Assembly (NCBI GenBank): GCA_003444795.1
Contig: DLWR01000167.1
Coordinates: 1-7,987 of the forward strand
Length of the DNA: 7,987 nt
From: Cryomorphaceae bacterium
GTDB taxonomy: Bacteria > Bacteroidota > Bacteroidia > Flavobacteriales > Schleiferiaceae
Reading direction: 5' to 3'
Below are positions 4,633 through 7,987 of the stretch, piece after piece; the stretch's first letter is position 1, and each line of letters starts with the position of its first letter. The notes beneath the pieces are model-generated. The model did not search any database and had not been told where the DNA came from. It worked only from the letters and a program-made list of their open reading frames with translations. The translations under genes and the position numbers were made by a program.

Positions 4633-7242
4633 ATGACTTCCTCGGAAATTCGTACCACCTTTTTGGACTTCTTTGCTTCCAAAGGCCATGCCATTGTGCC
4701 CTCAGCGCCCCTGGTAATCAAGGATGATCCCACTCTGATGTTCACCAATGCGGGCATGAATCCGTTCAAGGATGTCTTCATCGGTGCTCGTCCGGCGCAG
4801 CATGCTCGGATCGCGGATACGCAGAAATGCCTCCGTGTAAGTGGCAAGCACAATGACCTGGAGGAAGTGGGTATCGACACCTACCACCACACCTTGTTTG
4901 AGATGTTGGGAAACTGGAGTTTTGGCGACTACTTCAAGCAAGAAGCCATTGACTGGGCTTGGGAACTGCTGACAGACGTGTACGGCCTGAACCCTGAGCA
5001 GTTGTACGTGACTGTTTTTGGCGGCGATGCCGGCGATGGACTGGCATCCGATGAGGAAGCGCGTGGTATGTGGCTCAAACACGTGGCGGCTGACCGGATT
5101 TTGAACGGCTCCAAGAAGGACAACTTTTGGGAAATGGGAGAGACGGGTCCTTGCGGTCCATGTTCGGAAATTCACATTGATTTGCGCCCTGCCGCAGAGC
5201 GTGCTTCGCAGCCCGGTGCCGACCTTGTCAATGCGGATCATCCCCAGGTGATTGAAATTTGGAACCTCGTCTTCATGCAGTTTCAGCGCAAGGCAGATGG
5301 CTCTTTGGTTCCGTTGCCCGCTCAGCACGTCGATACGGGAATGGGATTTGAACGCTTGGTCCGTGCCATCGAAGGAAAGTCTTCCAACTACGATACAGAC
5401 GTTTTTAAGCCCTATTTGGACAAGTTGACAGCCCTTAGCGGCCATGTATACGGCCAAGCCGAGCGCATCGACATTGCCTTCCGCGTCATTGCGGATCATA
5501 TTCGTGCCGTGGCATTTGCCATTGCCGATGGTCAACTTCCCGCTTCAGGTGGTGCAGGCTATGTGATCCGCCGAATCTTGCGCCGCGCAGTCCGCTATGG
5601 CTATTCTGATTTAGGCTTCCGAGAGCCCTTCATGACGCATTTGGTCCCGGTTATGCAGGAGGCCATGGGCGAGGCTTTCCCAGAACTTCATCAACAAGGC
5701 TCGTTAGTCGCACAAGTAATTGCCGAGGAGGAAAGTGCCTTCTTGCGCACTTTGGAGTCAGGGCTGAAGCGCTTGGATGTCGCCATGGCAGAAGCTAAGG
5801 GGGGCATTGTTTCTGGCGCGCGTGCTTTTGAACTTTACGATACGTTTGGTTTCCCGCTCGATTTGACCGCGTTGATTTGCCGAGAAAACAACCTCTCCGT
5901 GGATGAAGCAGGCTTCGCCGATGAAATGGCACAGCAAAAGGCGCGCTCGCGTGCAGCTTCCGCTCAAAAAGTGGGTGACTGGGTGGAGCTCTCATCAGGA
6001 CAAAGCGATAAGTTCGTAGGCTATACCCAGTTGGATGCCCATTGCCGTGTCCTTCGCCACCGTGAAGTGGAGACGCCCAAGGGTCGTTTGGTGCAAGTGG
6101 TGCTGGAAGGCACGCCCTTCTATCCCGAAGGAGGAGGCCAAATTGGCGATCAAGGGTACTTGACCTTTGGAAGCGAATGCATCGCCGTGGTGAACACCAC
6201 CAAGGAAACAGGGGTCATTCTTCATCATCTAGCGGCTGCCCCCAGCGCCTGGACAGAAATGGTACATGCACAGGTAGATGGACAGCGCCGTCGGGCCTCG
6301 GCGGAGAACCACTCTGCCACCCATTTGATGCACCATGCCTTGCGTGAAGTATTGGGTACGCATGTGGAACAGCGCGGTTCTTTGGTCCAGCCAGGCGGTC
6401 TTCGCTTTGACTTCTCCCATTTTCAAAAAATCAGCCAGGACGAATGGACGGCCATTGAATCTAAGGTTCGAAGCATGATAGCCGACGCTTTGCCGCTCCA
6501 GGTGCACGAAAATATGTCGGTCGATGCGGCAAAAGCCATGGGCGCTATGGCTCTTTTTGGCGAAAAATATGGAGATTCGGTTCGGGTGATCCAGTTTGGC
6601 CCAAGCATTGAGCTATGTGGCGGAACACACGTGGACAATACGCAGCAACTCGGCACCTTTATCTTGCTGAGTGAATCGTCTGTAGCTGCGGGTGTGCGCC
6701 GCGTCGAGGCCCTTGCAGGGGAGGCGGCGATGAACTATTTGCTAGAGCAGCGCAAAGCCTATGCGGACGTTCTAGCCGAAGCAAAACATGCAGATGCCGT
6801 GGCAGTTATCCGTGAATTGCGAGCGGAGGTGAGCGAGCTGCAAAACAAAGTAGATGAGTTGAACCGTGCTCAGGCGGGTAATTTGAAAGGGGAGTTGCTC
6901 GAAGCCGCACAGGCCGTAGGCCCTTACCGCGTCATTGCGGCCCAAGTCACCTTAGATGCCGCATCCGCCAAGGATTTGGTCTTCCAAATCAAAGATGCCC
7001 ACCCCAACGCTGTGATTGCCCTGGCCATCGAAACGGATGGCAAAGCCCAGCTCCACCTAGGCGTAGGACAAGAAGCTCTGAATCACGTGAATGCGGGACA
7101 ATGGGTCCGTGAATTGGGAAGCTATATCCAAGGGGGTGGTGGCGGACAAGCGTTTTACGCGTCGGCCGGTGGTAAAAATCCAGCGGGAATTCCCGACCTT
7201 TTGAAAGCTTTTCACGAAAAAATTGCCGCATGCGTAGCTTAA
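4633..7242 (+). CDS. alaS: Alanyl-tRNA synthetase
   Basis: AlaS charges tRNA-Ala with alanine and clears mischarged Ser or Gly. The 869-residue protein has the full bacterial layout. The class II catalytic core (about 1-245) includes FTNAGMNPFKD (37-47), KCLRVSGKHNDLEEVG (65-80), the motif 2 region TYHHTLFEMLGNWSFGDYFK (83-102), GETGPCGPCSEIH (169-181) and DTGMGFERL (234-242). A tRNA-recognition domain follows, with GGAGYVIRRILRRAVRYG (306-323). The editing domain has its metal-site pairs His560/His564 (HSATH) and Cys662/His666 (CGGTH). A coiled coil lies near 722-747, then a C-Ala domain with the glycine run YIQGGGGGQAF (831-841). Length is normal (about 870-880) and no key residue is missing. 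ATG 4633 gives the usual N-terminus (SSEIRTTFLDFFASKGH). A -7 element lies 23 bp upstream; no Shine-Dalgarno is seen. The final 13 bases overlap the next gene. Confidence 0.99.
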   Translation: MTSSEIRTTFLDFFASKGHAIVPSAPLVIKDDPTLMFTNAGMNPFKDVFIGARPAQHARIADTQKCLRVSGKHNDLEEVGIDTYHHTLFEMLGNWSFGDYFKQEAIDWAWELLTDVYGLNPEQLYVTVFGGDAGDGLASDEEARGMWLKHVAADRILNGSKKDNFWEMGETGPCGPCSEIHIDLRPAAERASQPGADLVNADHPQVIEIWNLVFMQFQRKADGSLVPLPAQHVDTGMGFERLVRAIEGKSSNYDTDVFKPYLDKLTALSGHVYGQAERIDIAFRVIADHIRAVAFAIADGQLPASGGAGYVIRRILRRAVRYGYSDLGFREPFMTHLVPVMQEAMGEAFPELHQQGSLVAQVIAEEESAFLRTLESGLKRLDVAMAEAKGGIVSGARAFELYDTFGFPLDLTALICRENNLSVDEAGFADEMAQQKARSRAASAQKVGDWVELSSGQSDKFVGYTQLDAHCRVLRHREVETPKGRLVQVVLEGTPFYPEGGGQIGDQGYLTFGSECIAVVNTTKETGVILHHLAAAPSAWTEMVHAQVDGQRRRASAENHSATHLMHHALREVLGTHVEQRGSLVQPGGLRFDFSHFQKISQDEWTAIESKVRSMIADALPLQVHENMSVDAAKAMGAMALFGEKYGDSVRVIQFGPSIELCGGTHVDNTQQLGTFILLSESSVAAGVRRVEALAGEAAMNYLLEQRKAYADVLAEAKHADAVAVIRELRAEVSELQNKVDELNRAQAGNLKGELLEAAQAVGPYRVIAAQVTLDAASAKDLVFQIKDAHPNAVIALAIETDGKAQLHLGVGQEALNHVNAGQWVRELGSYIQGGGGGQAFYASAGGKNPAGIPDLLKAFHEKIAACVA

Positions 7243-7886
7243 TTTTTGCCACACTTTTAACGCTTGGTTGGGTCGCTCAGGCTCAAAGTCAGCCAAGGTA
7301 TTACACGGACAGCGACGTACGCCAGCGGGTGGTGAATTTCAATGTTTATGGCCAACCTGGCACCGTTTTTCGCCGAATCGGGGCAGATTTAAACGGCGTC
7401 CAACCAGAGGTGACGGACAAGTTTTTGCCGCGCTTGATAGGGGAGACCGGTTTCTCCGTAGATTTTAATCTTCGTCCGCTTTATTTAGGCGTGGGCGTGG
7501 GCCAAACCTGGGTGAACTACGCGCACCGTTTGGAGAATGACGAGGTTCAAGACGTGAAGGCCCGCTATTGGTCGATTCCTATTCGCGCAGGCTTGGTGAC
7601 GCACCTCAGCGATGAAGTGACTTTGGAGGCATGGCCCACGGTGACCTATCGAAAAGCCATTTCTTTTGAGCACAGTGCCCTCGCAAATCCGGTGTATGCC
7701 CCGCAATTTTGGACGGCAGGAATACAGGTGGGTGCAACGGTAGCCATCAATGAGTACGTGAGCTTCCTACTGATGGGCGTCATGGACTATGGCTTTGGCG
7801 ATTTGGAGGAGGGTGCCACTTGGCGCAGCTACACCGAACTTCCTCTCTTCCTCGGGGTCCGAACCGGCCTCCGCGTCTCCCTCTAA
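7230..7886 (+). CDS. Secreted protein, probably a small outer-membrane beta-barrel
   Basis: I do not recognise a specific family. The 218-residue product opens MRSLIFATLLTLGWVAQAQS, a clear Sec signal peptide with an AQA|Q cut after residue 18, leaving about 200 residues. The mature part has many short alternating, aromatic-rich segments typical of membrane beta-strands: FSVDFNLRPLYLGVGVGQTW (75-94), RYWSIPIRAGLVTHL (112-126), VTLEAWPTVTYRKA (130-143), WTAGIQVGATVAINEYVSFL (161-180), LMGVMDYGFG (181-190) and the closing LFLGVRTGLRVSL (206-218). It has no cysteine. Bacteroidota carry many such proteins with no assigned role. The start codon lies within alaS (13-bp overlap), so it is probably translated from the alaS transcript, although the two products have no evident functional link. 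The signal peptide beginning directly at this ATG supports the start. A periplasmic beta-sandwich is the main alternative. Confidence 0.8.
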   Translation: MRSLIFATLLTLGWVAQAQSQPRYYTDSDVRQRVVNFNVYGQPGTVFRRIGADLNGVQPEVTDKFLPRLIGETGFSVDFNLRPLYLGVGVGQTWVNYAHRLENDEVQDVKARYWSIPIRAGLVTHLSDEVTLEAWPTVTYRKAISFEHSALANPVYAPQFWTAGIQVGATVAINEYVSFLLMGVMDYGFGDLEEGATWRSYTELPLFLGVRTGLRVSL

Positions 7887-7895
7887 GGGCGAAAA

Positions 7896-7987
7896 TTATA
7901 GAGCAGGGAGTAAGCGCTCCAGGGCCATACCTCGCGACCCCTTAATCCACACATAGCTGTTCTGTAGGTGGGCGATTTGGAGGGCGG
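7896..7987 (-). CDS. murF: UDP-N-acetylmuramoyl-tripeptide--D-alanyl-D-alanine ligase MurF, last 29 residues
   Basis: MurF adds D-Ala-D-Ala to the UDP-MurNAc-tripeptide, the last cytoplasmic step in making the peptidoglycan pentapeptide precursor. Only the C-terminus is present, ending at TAA 7898-7896. Reading the minus strand from base 7985 gives ALQIAHLQNSYVWIKGSRG followed by MALERLLPAL. The element VWIKGSRGMALE matches the conserved C-terminal MurF motif (LVKGSR.. then a short helix). The fragment is too short to rule out another Mur ligase on length alone, but KGSRGMALE followed at once by the protein end favours MurF. The gene converges on the barrel-like gene, with 9 bp between the two stop codons and no visible terminator hairpin. 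Everything upstream lies outside the window. Confidence 0.82.
   Translation of the reverse strand, partial: ALQIAHLQNSYVWIKGSRGMALERLLPAL

Noticed and set aside
4585..4689. N-terminal extension of the M23 gene to an upstream in-frame ATG
   Set aside because: The 35 extra residues show no family similarity, overlap alaS coding sequence on the other strand and run across the predicted operon promoter.
4702..5535. Long minus-strand open frame (277 codons) opposite alaS
   Set aside because: It is antisense to the conserved AlaS catalytic core, and its translation resembles no known protein.
7882..7920. Candidate hairpins (TCTA/TAGA at 7882-7902; GAGC/GCTC and GGAG/CTCC at 7901-7920) as a bidirectional terminator
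   Set aside because: The stems are 4 bp, compete with one another, lie largely in coding sequence and lack a T-run.

Overview
The window looks like a housekeeping stretch of a Bacteroidota chromosome, probably from the flavobacterial side of the phylum. Four things point there. No gene has a clear Shine-Dalgarno sequence. The two best promoter matches follow the Bacteroidota -7 consensus TAnnTTTG. The block M23 peptidase / MerR / LemA / TPM / TPM, divergent from alaS, is a layout I know from this group. There is a small outer-membrane-barrel-like protein of a kind common in the phylum. Base composition is moderate, near half GC by eye. I see no mobile element, CRISPR array, tRNA or rRNA, and coding density is very high.

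Layout. Positions 1-4584 are all on the minus strand and are transcribed right to left. The order is an M23 (LytM-type) envelope peptidase (4584-3607), a short MerR-type regulator (3605-3258), LemA (3261-2668), a small signal-less TPM-domain protein (2671-2237), an exported or membrane-anchored TPM protein with a glycine-rich tail (2237-1479), a 46-bp gap, a small lipoprotein (1432-1028), a 6-pyruvoyltetrahydropterin-synthase-like enzyme (1015-602), and fabD (605 to beyond base 1; its C-terminus is missing). The genes from M23 to the second TPM touch or overlap (1-bp gap, ATGA, ATGA, TAATG), so they almost certainly form one translationally coupled operon.

On the plus strand are alaS (4633-7242) and, overlapping its last 13 bases, a secreted barrel-like protein (7230-7886). 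The last 92 bases hold the C-terminus of murF on the minus strand, converging on the barrel gene with only 9 bp between the stop codons.

How the parts may work together. AlaS (translation), FabD (fatty-acid initiation) and MurF (peptidoglycan precursor) are core functions. The M23-MerR-LemA-TPM-TPM block looks like a cell-envelope module: a membrane-anchored peptidoglycan hydrolase or its regulator, a DNA-binding protein with no ligand domain, a LemA membrane protein, and two TPM proteins predicted to lie on different sides of the membrane. Its joint function is not established as far as I know, and it is the best candidate here for undescribed biology. The most notable regulatory feature is the 48-bp M23/alaS divergent spacer, where two -7 elements are interleaved so that the two promoters probably exclude each other. 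I found no exotic defence, mobile or RNA system.
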